Below are positions 50,257 through 58,971 of a stretch of DNA of 64,000 nt, in pieces. Where the stretch lies: the NCBI GenBank assembly GCA_046295215.1, contig JBKBNP010000012.1:17187-81186 (forward strand), given 5' to 3'. The notes beneath the pieces were generated by a model. The model was given only the letters and a program-made list of their open reading frames with translations, was not told the DNA's origin and made no database searches. How positions within the stretch are numbered: position 1 is the first letter of the stretch; each line of letters begins with the position of its first letter. Made by a program: the position numbers and the translations under genes. The stretch comes from Szabonella sp046295215 (lineage in GTDB: Bacteria; Pseudomonadota; Alphaproteobacteria; Rhodobacterales; Rhodobacteraceae).

Positions 50257-50744
50257 GGACTCGGCTGCTGGCGCAGGTGGTGGGCGCGGTGGTGGCGCTC
50301 TGGTTGTCGGCGGTTCCGGCGCTGGCGGCCTGTGCGTCGGGGCAGGTGGAAGTCCGGCTGACCTCCGGCAACGTGGCGCGTTTCACGGTGGATCTGGCCG
50401 ATACGCCGCAGAGCCGGGCGCACGGATTGATGTTCCGCGAGTCCTTGCCGAAATCACGCGGCATGCTGTTCATCTATGAACGCCCGCAGCGCGCAGTGTT
50501 CTGGATGAAGAATACGCTGATTCCCCTCGACATGATCTTTGCCGATGACACCGGCACGGTGACCCATGTCCATGCAGAAGCGGTGCCGCATGACGAAACC
50601 GGCATCGACGGGGGCGAGGGTGTGCTGGCCGTGCTGGAAATCAACGGCGGACTGGCCGCGCGCATGGGGATCGGCCCCGGGGCGGTGCTGCGGCACCCGG
50701 CTTTCAGCACCGAACGGGCCGCATTGCCCTGCACGGACGGTTGA
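50253..50744 (+). CDS. DUF192 family exported protein
   Basis: 163 residues from GTG 50253. A signal peptide (about residues 1-25, ending PALAACA) precedes the DUF192 domain, whose hallmarks are the SRAHGLMFRESLPKSRGMLF and FWMKNTLIPLDMIFAD blocks and VLEINGG near the end. The family has an unknown function and is widespread in bacteria and archaea. Coupling to a cold-shock gene recurs in Rhodobacterales. A tRNA-Pro gene follows 41 bp downstream. Confidence 0.9.
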   Translation: MRTRLLAQVVGAVVALWLSAVPALAACASGQVEVRLTSGNVARFTVDLADTPQSRAHGLMFRESLPKSRGMLFIYERPQRAVFWMKNTLIPLDMIFADDTGTVTHVHAEAVPHDETGIDGGEGVLAVLEINGGLAARMGIGPGAVLRHPAFSTERAALPCTDG

Positions 50745-50785
50745 GGCTTTTCAATCCCATCGCAGTTGGGTAAGACCGCCGGAGT

Positions 50786-50862
50786 CGGGGCGTAGCGCAG
50801 CCTGGTAGCGCGACGGTTTTGGGTACCGTAGGTCGGAAGTTCGAATCTTCTCGCCCCGACCA
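50786..50862 (+). tRNA. tRNA-Pro (TGG anticodon)
   Basis: 77 nt. The acceptor stem CGGGGCG (50786-50792) pairs with CGCCCCG (50852-50858), followed by discriminator A and encoded CCA. The anticodon stem ACGGT/ACCGT encloses the loop TTTGGGT, giving anticodon TGG. The T-arm reads GGAAG-TTCGAAT-CTTCT with one G-T pair. The D-arm has GCGC-AGCCTGGTA-GCGC. Confidence 0.97.
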
Positions 50863-51318
50863 TCACTTGCAGATTTCCGGATGGCCCGTTTTGCAACCTG
50901 TCTTGCAGAACAGCCTTCCCTTTGCCGCAGGGTCGGCGGGGCCAGAAACGCCAGTGAATGGTGGTGGAGGCTTTCCGAGCTGACCGACCATGGTTCGCCA
51001 TGCCCGACAAACCGCGCAGCTTGCGGCCCCGTCCCAGCCGCTTCGTTTGCCAAATACAATGCAGTGTGGCGATCATCCTGGCCCGTCCCGAAGACCAAGC
51101 GGGCTGTATCTGAACCACTACAGGAAGATCCTGCGCACGTCCCCAGCCTGTAGGCGTCGATGATCGGCAAGGGCAATCGTTGCGACAACGCCTCCGCCGG
51201 AACCCTCATCACGACGAGTCGCGGGCGGCTAGGATGCCCCGAACGGAACACGCCGGGGCCGAAGCAATCAGACCGGCTCAGGCGCCGTTTGGCGCTGACG
51301 TTCAAGCCAAAAATGGAT
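50863..51318. other. 456-bp stretch between tRNA-Pro and tRNA-Gln without a supported gene
   Basis: No reading frame here has a credible start, ribosome site or recognisable product. The longest open frame (50881-51153, plus, 90 codons) is rich in Arg, Pro, Ser and Trp in a way typical of non-coding GC-rich frames. No direct repeat of the tRNA-Pro 3' end and no integrase fragment was seen. A short 5-bp hairpin (GCGCC-GTTT-GGCGC, 51282-51295) lies near the 3' end of tRNA-Gln. Confidence 0.6.
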
Positions 51319-51393
51319 TGGCTGGGGCGCCAGGATTCGAACCTGGGAATGTCGGTACCAAAAACCGATGCCTTACCACTTGGCGACGCCCCA
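51319..51393 (-). tRNA. tRNA-Gln (TTG anticodon)
   Basis: 75 nt on the minus strand. The acceptor stem TGGGGCG pairs with CGCCCCA, followed by G and encoded CCA at 51321-51319. The anticodon stem TCGGT/ACCGA encloses TTTTGGT, giving anticodon TTG. The T-arm is CCAGG-TTCGAAT-CCTGG. Confidence 0.97.
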
Positions 51394-51521
51394 ACCGTGC
51401 GGCGGTGTTTAGCGAAGCTGTGGGGGGGCTGCAAGGGGGCAGGATCATAAAAATACGGGAGGCTCGGGGCCTTCAGGCTGGCTCGCTTGCGGGGGCGGGG
51501 CGGAGGCGGTAACAGGCGTGG

Positions 51522-52697
51522 ATGCAGGTGGATGTGGCAATACTCGGAGGCGGGGCGGCGGGACTTTTCTGCGCGGCCGAGGCGGCGCGGCGCGGGCGGC
51601 GCGTGCTGGTGATGGAGGGCGCGAAAGCCGCGGGCGAGAAGATCCGCATTTCCGGGGGCGGGCGCTGCAATTTCACCAATCTCGGCACTGCACCCGAGCG
51701 GTTCCTGTCGCGCAATCCGCGCTTTGCCATCTCGGCGCTGAAGCGGTTCACGCAATGGGATTTCATCGCGCGGGTCGATGCGGCGGGCATCGCATGGCAT
51801 GAAAAGACGCTGGGGCAGTTGTTCTGCGACGGGTCTGCCACGCAGATCATCGCCATGCTGCTGGAGGATATGGCACAGACAGGCGTGCAGCTTTGGCTGT
51901 CCACCCAGATTGCGGGAGTGGAGCGGGGGGCACGCGGCTTTCGGGTTGCCACCTCGCGCGGCGTGGTGGAGGCGGCGCGCGTGGTGGTGGCGACCGGGGG
52001 CAAGTCGATCCCGAAGATGGGGGCGACGGGGGTGGGCTACCGGATCGCGGAAACCTTCGGCCTGCCGCTGGTGGAGACCCGGCCGGGCCTCGTGCCGCTG
52101 ACCTTCGCCGAACAGGAGCTGGAGGGGTTGAAGCCGCTTGCGGGGGTTTCGGTGGCGGGGGCGGTGACGACGGGCCGGACGCGGTTCGAGGAGGCCGTGC
52201 TGTTCACCCATCGCGGGCTGTCGGGACCAGCAGTGCTGCAGGTGTCAAGCTATTGGCGCGAGGGCGGAGAAATTGCGCTGGACCTGGCACCGGGGCGGGA
52301 TGTGGCGGCGGGATTGCGCGGTGTCCGGGGGCAGGGCGGGCGGATCGCCCCGCGCACCGCGCTGGCGCAAATCCTGCCCGAACGGCTGGCCCGGCATCTG
52401 GAGGAGCGGGCGGGGATCACCGGCACGCTGGCGGACCAGAGCAACGCACGGCTCGACCATCTGGCCGCACAGGTGCGCGACTGGCGGCTGCGCCCGGTCG
52501 GATCGGAGGGCTACCGCACGGCGGAGGTGACGCTGGGCGGCGTGGAGACCGATGCGCTCGACGCCCGCACGATGGAGGCCAAGCCCGTGCCGGGGCTGCA
52601 TTTCATCGGCGAGGTGGTGGATGTGACCGGCTGGCTGGGCGGCTACAATTTCCAATGGGCCTGGTCGTCGGCCTGGGCGGCGGCGCAGGCGGTCTAG
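51522..52697 (+). CDS. NAD(P)/FAD-dependent oxidoreductase of the YhiN/HI0933 family
   Basis: 391 residues. It begins with the FAD dinucleotide motif VAILGGGAAGLFCAAEAARRG, then the family hallmark KIRISGGGRCNFTN, and ends GEVVDVTGWLGGYNFQWAWSSAW, all characteristic of the HI0933-like flavoproteins (YhiN). The family has known structures but no assigned substrate. It stands alone, downstream of tRNA-Gln on the other strand. Confidence 0.9.
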   Translation: MQVDVAILGGGAAGLFCAAEAARRGRRVLVMEGAKAAGEKIRISGGGRCNFTNLGTAPERFLSRNPRFAISALKRFTQWDFIARVDAAGIAWHEKTLGQLFCDGSATQIIAMLLEDMAQTGVQLWLSTQIAGVERGARGFRVATSRGVVEAARVVVATGGKSIPKMGATGVGYRIAETFGLPLVETRPGLVPLTFAEQELEGLKPLAGVSVAGAVTTGRTRFEEAVLFTHRGLSGPAVLQVSSYWREGGEIALDLAPGRDVAAGLRGVRGQGGRIAPRTALAQILPERLARHLEERAGITGTLADQSNARLDHLAAQVRDWRLRPVGSEGYRTAEVTLGGVETDALDARTMEAKPVPGLHFIGEVVDVTGWLGGYNFQWAWSSAWAAAQAV

Positions 52698-52775
52698 CGG
52701 CCAAACTGCAACATTTGTTGCGGCCCGGCACTCCGGAAAAGGGCGCGCTTGATTCGCAATGGCGGCTGCATTAAT

Positions 52776-52811
52776 CTTTACGTTAGGTAAAGTAACATTT
52801 TTTAAAATGTT
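52776..52811. promoter_or_regulatory. Two adjacent AT-rich inverted repeats before the autotransporter gene
   Basis: CTTTAC-GTTAG-GTAAAG (52776-52792) and, one base later, AACATTTT-TT-AAAATGTT (52794-52811). The second ends exactly where the GGGGAG ribosome-site sequence (52812-52817) begins. AT content here is far above the surroundings. It may be an operator pair, or, in RNA, a hairpin abutting the ribosome site. Confidence 0.6.
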
Positions 52812-52827
52812 GGGGAGCCGCTTGACC

Positions 52828-54747
52828 ATGCACCATTTTCTCAAAGTCCTGTTCGCAACCACCGCGCTCACCTCTGTCCCGGCGCTTTCGCTGGCGCAGG
52901 TCATCATCGACAATGGCACCGTGCAACTGGGGATCAATCCGGCCGGCAATCTGGTGCGCAGCGGGATCGGCCTGACATTCCTGCCGTCGAGCGGCGAGGC
53001 GCTGGCCCCCGGATGCGCCTGTGAAGGCTGGGGGATTGCCGATCTGACCCTTCCCACATCCTTCGGCAAGGCGGGTCAGACTTTCGGCTTTTCGAATATC
53101 GCCTCATCCTCGGTGACCGCATCCGGGGCCGGGACGCATGGGCTTTCCGTCGGATCGGCGGCTGTTTCGGTGACGAATGTCGTTGCGGGCGACTTCAACG
53201 TCAATGTGACGCACAGTTTCGCCCCCTCCGCCACGCCGTCGCTCTATACAGTCGATGTGGATGTGGTCAACAACGGTGGCCCCATCGGACAACTGGTCTA
53301 TCGCCGCGCGATGGACTGGGACGTTCCCCCGACCGAATTTTCAGAATTTGTCACGATCCAGGGATGGCCCGCCACCCGCCTCATCGCATCGAGCAATGAT
53401 GGCTTTGTCGATGGCAATCCACATCAGCCGCTGACGACCATCACCCCTACGGCAGTGCTGAACGGCAATTTCGCAAATGACGGGCCCAGTGACCACGGCG
53501 CGGCCTTCGACTTCTCCTTCGGGGCGATCGCATCCGGGGCCCGCACCGATTTCACCATTTTCTACGGGGCCGCCGCCAGCGAGGCGGATGCGATGCTTGC
53601 CCTCGGGGCGGTCGGGGCGGAGGTGTTCTCGCTTGGCAAACCGAGCAGCGAGGGAGGTCTGGAAACCGGCGCACCCAATACCTTCATCTTCGGCTTTGCC
53701 GGAGTGGGCGGAACCCCGGTCCTGCCGGATGGAACGATCCCCGGTAGCGGCGGCGCAACGGCACCGATCAATCAGTTCACACAAGTCGCGGAGGCCTTTA
53801 CCCGACGCGCCTGGGGCGAAGCCTCCAACCGCATGGCCGACAACGGGTTTGGCGACCTGATGACATCGGCTGGCCTGCTTGCGGAACCGGAGGCGGGCAA
53901 ACGCCGCGTGAACTTCCATGTCTCGGCCTTCGGGGGCAGCGGCAAGTTCAGCGGCACAGCGAACAACGTGGCCGTAGACTACAATCAGCGCGGCCTGAGC
54001 CTTGCGGTTGATACCGCTTTCGCCACCGGGATCGGCGGCATGGAAAAGGCGCTTGTCGGCCTCCAGATCGGGCGGTCGAACATCAAGGCAAAGCTCGGCA
54101 CCGGGTTCGGAACTCTGGACGCCAAATCGACCGATACCGTGCTTTATGGCCGGCTTTCCGGGGCGTCGAACATCTTTGCCGAAGGGCTCGTGAGCTATGG
54201 CCGGCACAGCTATACCCAGCGGCGGGTGGGTCTGATGGATACGTTCGTGTCCAACCCCAGGGGAAGCTCGGCAGGCGCGCTGCTGCGCGTTGGCTATGCG
54301 CAACAACTGGCAGCGGCAGAAGGCACGATCAACCAGCTTTCCTATTATGGTGAAGTGTCGCGCAACCGCACGAAGATCTCGGCCGCGACGGAGACGCTGA
54401 ACGGGCTTGCGACCTCCTCATTCTCGGACAGGCAGTCGATGGCGGGCGTCGGGCTGCGCTTCGATACGGCGCGGCGGAGCGGCGATCTGACCACCTTTGC
54501 CCGCTTTGACGTGGCGGCCCTGTTCGAGACGGGGGACAAGGGCTACCGCGCGACCCAGACCACCGCTGGCGGCGCGGTGCTGACGCGCGTGGCGGATGCG
54601 GTCGACGGCAATGTTCTGCGGGTGCGGGCCACGCTCGGGATGACGCGCAGGGACAATCTCTCGGGCAGTATCGAATACAGCGGCACTGTCGGGCGCAAGG
54701 ATTTCCGCGCCCATCGGATCACGGCGCGGATGAAGCTGGAATTCTGA
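52828..54747 (+). CDS. Autotransporter-like surface protein with a C-terminal beta-barrel
   Basis: 639 residues. It begins with a signal peptide (MHHFLKVLFATTALTSVPA... ending SLAQ), then a beta-rich passenger of about 310 residues with a CACEGWG motif, VYRRAMDWDVPP-like and PSDHGAAFDFSFG blocks, and a conserved APNTFIFGFAGVGG end. About 290 C-terminal residues form alternating strands of an autotransporter barrel finishing in F (MKLEF). I start at ATG 52828, 10 bases after GGGGAG; in-frame ATG 52807 would precede the ribosome site. From memory, the passenger resembles a domain found in PEP-CTERM-anchored exported proteins. Function unknown. Confidence 0.8.
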   Translation: MHHFLKVLFATTALTSVPALSLAQVIIDNGTVQLGINPAGNLVRSGIGLTFLPSSGEALAPGCACEGWGIADLTLPTSFGKAGQTFGFSNIASSSVTASGAGTHGLSVGSAAVSVTNVVAGDFNVNVTHSFAPSATPSLYTVDVDVVNNGGPIGQLVYRRAMDWDVPPTEFSEFVTIQGWPATRLIASSNDGFVDGNPHQPLTTITPTAVLNGNFANDGPSDHGAAFDFSFGAIASGARTDFTIFYGAAASEADAMLALGAVGAEVFSLGKPSSEGGLETGAPNTFIFGFAGVGGTPVLPDGTIPGSGGATAPINQFTQVAEAFTRRAWGEASNRMADNGFGDLMTSAGLLAEPEAGKRRVNFHVSAFGGSGKFSGTANNVAVDYNQRGLSLAVDTAFATGIGGMEKALVGLQIGRSNIKAKLGTGFGTLDAKSTDTVLYGRLSGASNIFAEGLVSYGRHSYTQRRVGLMDTFVSNPRGSSAGALLRVGYAQQLAAAEGTINQLSYYGEVSRNRTKISAATETLNGLATSSFSDRQSMAGVGLRFDTARRSGDLTTFARFDVAALFETGDKGYRATQTTAGGAVLTRVADAVDGNVLRVRATLGMTRRDNLSGSIEYSGTVGRKDFRAHRITARMKLEF

Positions 54748-54810
54748 GGCTGATTGCCTGATCGGCGGAGCGGAGCAATCCCTTGCAGGCCCGCCCGTTC
54801 CGCATCCGGG

Positions 54811-55707
54811 TCAGTTGAGCCGGAAGGGTGCGAGGCTGGCCTCGAACACCTCCATGAAATCGAGCGCGAGCAGGCTGGAGCGCGCGGCGGTGGGGCGCAG
54901 CAACGCCAGCCGATGCGGCACAACGGGGCGGAAGGGGCGGATCGTCAGCCCGTGATGTTCGTATTCGCGGGCGTCCATTTCGGAAATCACCGACACGCCC
55001 GCCCCTGCGGCCACCAGCATCGCGGCGGCGGTGAACTGGCGTGTCTCGATCCGTGTTCCCAGCTTGACCCCGCGCGCGGCAAAGGTCTCGTTCAATTGCT
55101 GGTAGAAGATGCTGTCGCGGCGGGTATGGATGATCGGCTCGGCGGCCAGATCCTCGGGGCGGATCTCGGATTTCGCGGCCAGCGCGTGACCTTCGGGCAG
55201 GATGCAGACCGTGCGCATGTGGACCATGGTGCAATCCACCATCGGATGCGTGGAGGGTGCGTCCGACACGCCGCAATCGTAATGTTCGTCCACGATCCAG
55301 TCCAGAATCCGGTCGGGGCGGTCGGGTTCCAGCGTGACGCGCACGCGCGGGCGGTCCGCCAGAAATTCCGCCAGCACCTGCGGCAGATGGCTGGTGGCAA
55401 AGCCGGTGAGACAGGCGATGCGCAGATGGCCCGCGCGCCGGTCGGTCAGGTCGGTGGAAAGCCGGTCGATATTGTCCAGCGTTTCCAGAAGCCTTTCCAC
55501 CTCGCGCAGAAGATGCGCGCCTTCGCGCGAGGGCACGAGGCGGCCCCCGGATTTCTGGAACAGCTCGAACCCGACAGCGCCGGAGAAGCTGGCCAGAAGC
55601 CGGCTGACCGCAGGCTGGGAGATCGACAGCTTCTCTGCCGCGCGGGTGACGGAACCGGTCCGGCAGACCGCATGGAAGGCTTCGAGCTGGCGGAGGGGGA
55701 AGCTCAT
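54811..55707 (-). CDS. LysR-family regulator, probably of ugpBAECQ
   Basis: 298 residues. The HTH is RQLEAFHAVCRTGSVTRAAEKLSISQPAVSRLLASFS, with a full LysR effector domain behind it (HLRIACLTGFATSHLPQVLAEF, VAAGAGVSVISEMDA). It is divergent from ugpB with 151 bp between starts, and a T-N11-A box lies between, the classical layout for a LysR regulator of the adjacent operon. The ligand is unknown. Confidence 0.9.
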   Translation of the reverse strand: MSFPLRQLEAFHAVCRTGSVTRAAEKLSISQPAVSRLLASFSGAVGFELFQKSGGRLVPSREGAHLLREVERLLETLDNIDRLSTDLTDRRAGHLRIACLTGFATSHLPQVLAEFLADRPRVRVTLEPDRPDRILDWIVDEHYDCGVSDAPSTHPMVDCTMVHMRTVCILPEGHALAAKSEIRPEDLAAEPIIHTRRDSIFYQQLNETFAARGVKLGTRIETRQFTAAAMLVAAGAGVSVISEMDAREYEHHGLTIRPFRPVVPHRLALLRPTAARSSLLALDFMEVFEASLAPFRLN

Positions 55708-55742
55708 GGCGTGGTTTCCTGCCTGTTTACAAGGCGAATTTC

Positions 55743-55757
55743 ATAACATGAGATTAT
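55743..55757. promoter_or_regulatory. LysR-type T-N11-A box in the ugpB promoter region
   Basis: ATAACATGAGATTAT has inverted ATAA/TTAT arms and the spacing T-N11-A (T55744 to A55756). It lies between the divergent LysR gene and ugpB, 102 bp before the ugpB start. The surrounding 60 bp is AT-rich. Confidence 0.5.
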
Positions 55758-55858
55758 ATACGTGCAATAAAAGTTTTACTTGAATTATGTCACACTTCGG
55801 TTTCCACTGAAGGCAGAGGGCGCTGCTGCCAAACTCGCGCCCCATTCAGGAGGATGAC

Positions 55859-57172
55859 ATGACCCGCTATTCGATGAGCGTGCTGGCCTTTGCCGCCGCA
55901 ATGCAGATGGCCGCCCCCGCGATGGCCCAGACCGAAATCCAGTGGTGGCACGCCTTCACCGGCCGTCTGGGCGATTTGCTGGATGCGCAGGTGGCGCAAT
56001 TCAACGCAAGCCAGTCCGACTACAAGGTCGTGGCGAGCCACAAGGGCAATTACTCCGAGACGCTCAATGCCGCGATCGCGGCCTTCCGCGCCGGGGAACA
56101 GCCGCATATCCTTCAGGTGTTCGAGGTGGGCACCGCCACGATGATGGCCGCCAAGGGTGCTGTCAAACCTGTCCATGAGGTGATGTCGGAAGCGGGCCTG
56201 CCGTTCGATCCGGCAGGCTTCATCTCGGCGGTGACGGGCTATTATACCACGCCGGATGGCCTGATGCTGTCCTTCCCCTACAATGCCTCGACCCCGGTGA
56301 TGTATGTCAACCGCGACAAGCTGACCGAGGCCGGGATCGACCCGGACGTTGACCTGACCACCTGGGAAAAGGTTATCCCGGTGGTGGATGCGCTGAAGGC
56401 CGCCGGCATCGGCTGCCCGCTGACGACCGCCTGGCAATCCTGGGTGCATCTCGAAAGCCTCTCAGCCTATCACGACGTGCCCTTTGCCACCCGCGCCAAC
56501 GGATTCGAGGGGTTGGACACCGAACTGACCTTCAACGGCCCGGTTCAGGCGGCGCATATCGCGCAGATGGGCAAATGGGCGCAGGAAGGCAAATTCTTCT
56601 ATGGCGGGCGGCGCAACGAGGCGGGCGCGAACTTCCGTGGCGGCGAATGTGCGATCTTCACCGAAAGCTCGGCCGGATATGCGGGCGTGAAATCCGAGGC
56701 GCAATTCGCATGGGACATCCGCCCGCTGCCCTATTGGGACAGCGTCGAGGCCGCCCCGCAGAACACCCTCATCGGGGGGGCCTCGCTCTGGGTCATGGCG
56801 GGCAAGTCGGATGCGGATTACAAGGGCGTTGCCGCCTTCATGAACTTCCTCTCCTCGCCCGAGGTGCAGGCGCAATGGCATCAGGACACCGGCTATCTGC
56901 CCGCAACACCTGCCGCCGCCGAACTGACCGAAAGCCAGGGCTTCTATGCCGCCAACCCCGGCACGGAAATCGCCGGAAACCAGATGAGCGCCAAGCCCGT
57001 GACGGAAAATTCCAAGGGGCTGCGGCTGGGATCGTTCGACCAGATCCGCACGATCATCGACGAGGAACTGGAGGCCGTCTGGGCCGGGCAGAAAGAGGCA
57101 CAGGCCGCATTGGACTCCGCCGTGAGCCGGGGCAATGAACTGCTGCGCCGCTTCGAGGCTGCCAACCGCTGA
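55859..57172 (+). CDS. ugpB: sn-Glycerol-3-phosphate ABC transporter substrate-binding protein
   Basis: 437 residues. Signal peptide MTRYSMSVLAFAAAMQ...AMA, then mature TEIQWWHAFTGRLGDLL, the UgpB opening with the WWHA ligand site. Other signatures are VASHKGNYSETLNAAIAAFRAG, HILQVFEVGTATMMAAKGAVKP, FPYNASTPVMYVNRD, and AIFTESSAGY with the binding SSAGY. It is first of ugpBAECQ, with AGGAGG before the ATG. A 15-bp hairpin follows it. Confidence 0.95.
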   Translation: MTRYSMSVLAFAAAMQMAAPAMAQTEIQWWHAFTGRLGDLLDAQVAQFNASQSDYKVVASHKGNYSETLNAAIAAFRAGEQPHILQVFEVGTATMMAAKGAVKPVHEVMSEAGLPFDPAGFISAVTGYYTTPDGLMLSFPYNASTPVMYVNRDKLTEAGIDPDVDLTTWEKVIPVVDALKAAGIGCPLTTAWQSWVHLESLSAYHDVPFATRANGFEGLDTELTFNGPVQAAHIAQMGKWAQEGKFFYGGRRNEAGANFRGGECAIFTESSAGYAGVKSEAQFAWDIRPLPYWDSVEAAPQNTLIGGASLWVMAGKSDADYKGVAAFMNFLSSPEVQAQWHQDTGYLPATPAAAELTESQGFYAANPGTEIAGNQMSAKPVTENSKGLRLGSFDQIRTIIDEELEAVWAGQKEAQAALDSAVSRGNELLRRFEAANR

Positions 57173-57181
57173 GGCGGGCAG

Positions 57182-57214
57182 GGAAGGGGGGCGGCACCGT
57201 GCCGCCCCCCTTCC
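57182..57214 (+). other. Very stable intercistronic hairpin between ugpB and ugpA
   Basis: A perfect 15-bp stem, GGAAGGGGGGCGGCA (57182-57196) with TGCCGCCCCCCTTCC (57200-57214), and a 3-base loop CCG. It starts 9 bp after the ugpB stop. No T-run follows, so it is likely a barrier that keeps ugpB mRNA more abundant than the downstream genes, not a full terminator. Confidence 0.85.
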
Positions 57215-57232
57215 ACATTTCCGGGGGGGAAC

Positions 57233-58114
57233 ATGGAAAAGCGCGTGACGTTCCGGGGCATCTGGTTGCCCCTTTTGCTGGTGGCACCGCAGGTGTTCAT
57301 CACGGCTGTCTTCTTTTTCTACCCTGCCGGGCAGGCGATCTGGCAATCCATGTTCCTGCCCGATCCCTTCGGGCTTTCGACCCGTTTCGTGGGCCTTGGC
57401 AATTTCGAATATCTGCTCGGAAACCGCTATTACCGCGCGAGTTTCATCACCACGGCGGTTTTCTCCGTCTCCGTCACGGTCGTTTCCATGGGCATCGCGC
57501 TTTATCTTGCGGTGCTGGCGGACCGGCTCATCAAGGGGTCCGGCACCTACCGCACACTCCTGATCTGGCCCTATGCGGTGGCGCCTGCGGTGGCGGGGGT
57601 GTTGTGGATGTTCATGTTCAACACCCGCGTCGGGGTCGTTTCATGGTATCTGGGTCAGCTTGGTTACAACTGGAACCATGTGCTGAACGAGGCCGAGGCG
57701 ATGGGGCTGGTCGTGGTCGCGTCAAGCTGGGGGCGGATCAGCTATAACTTCCTGTTCTTCCTGGCCGGTTTGCAAGCCATCCCGCGCTCGGTGATCGAGG
57801 CCGCGGCCATCGACGGCGCGCAGTTCTGGACGCGGTTCCGCACGATCGTCTGGCCGCTTCTGTCGCCCACCACGTTCTTCTTGCTGGTGGTGAACATCGT
57901 CTATGCCTTCTTTGAAACCTTCGGGGTGATCCACACGATCACGGCGGGCGGGCCGCAACAGGCCACCACGATCCTTGTCTACAAGGTCTATTCCGACGGC
58001 TTCGTGGGGCAGGATCTGGGGTCATCCGCTGCGCAATCGGTGATCCTGCTGGCTGTCGTGGGGCTGCTGACCGTGGTGCAGTTCAAGTTCATCGAGCGGA
58101 AGGTGCATTACTGA
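57233..58114 (+). CDS. ugpA: Glycerol-3-phosphate ABC transporter permease UgpA
   Basis: 293 residues, six membrane helices. The coupling EAA loop is EAAAIDGAQFWTRFRTIVWPLLSP. UgpA-specific pieces are LLIWPYAVAPAVAGVLWMFMFN, WNHVLNEAEAMGLVVVASSWGRISYN (in parts) and ITAGGPQQATTILVYKVYSDGFVGQDLG. The ATG lies 60 bp after ugpB, just past the hairpin, and its stop shares an A with the ugpE start. Confidence 0.95.
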   Translation: MEKRVTFRGIWLPLLLVAPQVFITAVFFFYPAGQAIWQSMFLPDPFGLSTRFVGLGNFEYLLGNRYYRASFITTAVFSVSVTVVSMGIALYLAVLADRLIKGSGTYRTLLIWPYAVAPAVAGVLWMFMFNTRVGVVSWYLGQLGYNWNHVLNEAEAMGLVVVASSWGRISYNFLFFLAGLQAIPRSVIEAAAIDGAQFWTRFRTIVWPLLSPTTFFLLVVNIVYAFFETFGVIHTITAGGPQQATTILVYKVYSDGFVGQDLGSSAAQSVILLAVVGLLTVVQFKFIERKVHY

Positions 58115-58971
58115 TGGCGGGGCAGGGCGGCGGCATGGTCGAAAAACGCGGCTGGGGGCATGTGTTCACCCATCTGGGGCTGATCGCGGGCGTGCTGGTG
58201 ATCTTCTTTCCGATCTGGCTGGCCTTTGTCGCCTCCACCGTCACGCAACAGGAGATCGTGCGCCCGCCGATGCCCCTGCTGCCGGGGGACCAGTTCTTCA
58301 ACAATTACCGCGATGCACTGGTGTCGGGTGTCAATGCGCCGGTCGCCAAGATGCTGTTCAATTCCATGGTCATGGCGCTTGGCATTTCCTTCGGCAAGAT
58401 CATCATTTCGCTGCTCTCGGCCTTTGCCATCGTCTATTTCCGCTTTCCGGGGCGCAAGCTGTTCTTCTGGCTCATCTTTCTCACGCTGATGCTGCCGGTG
58501 GAGGTGCGGATCGTGCCGACCTATGAGGTGATCGCGGGGTTCGGGATGCTCAACAGCTATTCCGGGCTGATCTTTCCGCTGATCGCCTCGGCCACCGCCA
58601 CGTTCCTGTTCCGGCAGTTCTACATGACCGTGCCGGACGAACTGGCCGAGGCAGCAAGGGTGGACGGGGCAGGGCCGATGCGGTTCTTCTGGGACATTCT
58701 GGTGCCGATGAGCCGCACGAACATCGCGGCGCTCTTCGTGATCCTCTTCATCTATGGCTGGAACCAGTATCTCTGGCCGCTTCTCATCACCACGGACCCC
58801 TCGATGAACACCATCGTCATGGGGATCCGGCAGATGTTTCCCTCCGGCGACGATCTGGCGAACTGGCCGGTCATCATGGCGACCTCGATCCTGGCGATGC
58901 TGCCGCCGGTGCTGGTGGTGATCTTCATGCAGCGGCTTTTCATCCGCGGACTAGTGGACAGCGAGAAATAA
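58114..58971 (+). CDS. ugpE: Glycerol-3-phosphate ABC transporter permease UgpE
   Basis: 285 residues, six helices. The coupling loop is ELAEAARVDGAGPMRFFWDILVP. UgpE features are VASTVTQQEIVRPPMPLLPG near the first periplasmic loop and ITTDPSMNTIVMGIRQMFPSGDD near the end. It overlaps ugpA by one base. An internal ATG at 58135 (MVEKRGWGH) is an alternative start that would remove a Gly-rich leader. Confidence 0.94.
   Translation: MAGQGGGMVEKRGWGHVFTHLGLIAGVLVIFFPIWLAFVASTVTQQEIVRPPMPLLPGDQFFNNYRDALVSGVNAPVAKMLFNSMVMALGISFGKIIISLLSAFAIVYFRFPGRKLFFWLIFLTLMLPVEVRIVPTYEVIAGFGMLNSYSGLIFPLIASATATFLFRQFYMTVPDELAEAARVDGAGPMRFFWDILVPMSRTNIAALFVILFIYGWNQYLWPLLITTDPSMNTIVMGIRQMFPSGDDLANWPVIMATSILAMLPPVLVVIFMQRLFIRGLVDSEK

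Noticed and set aside
50881..51153. A 90-codon frame after tRNA-Pro, considered as an integrase or island remnant
   Set aside because: No integrase motif, no ribosome site, and no repeat of the tRNA 3' end downstream to mark an attachment site.
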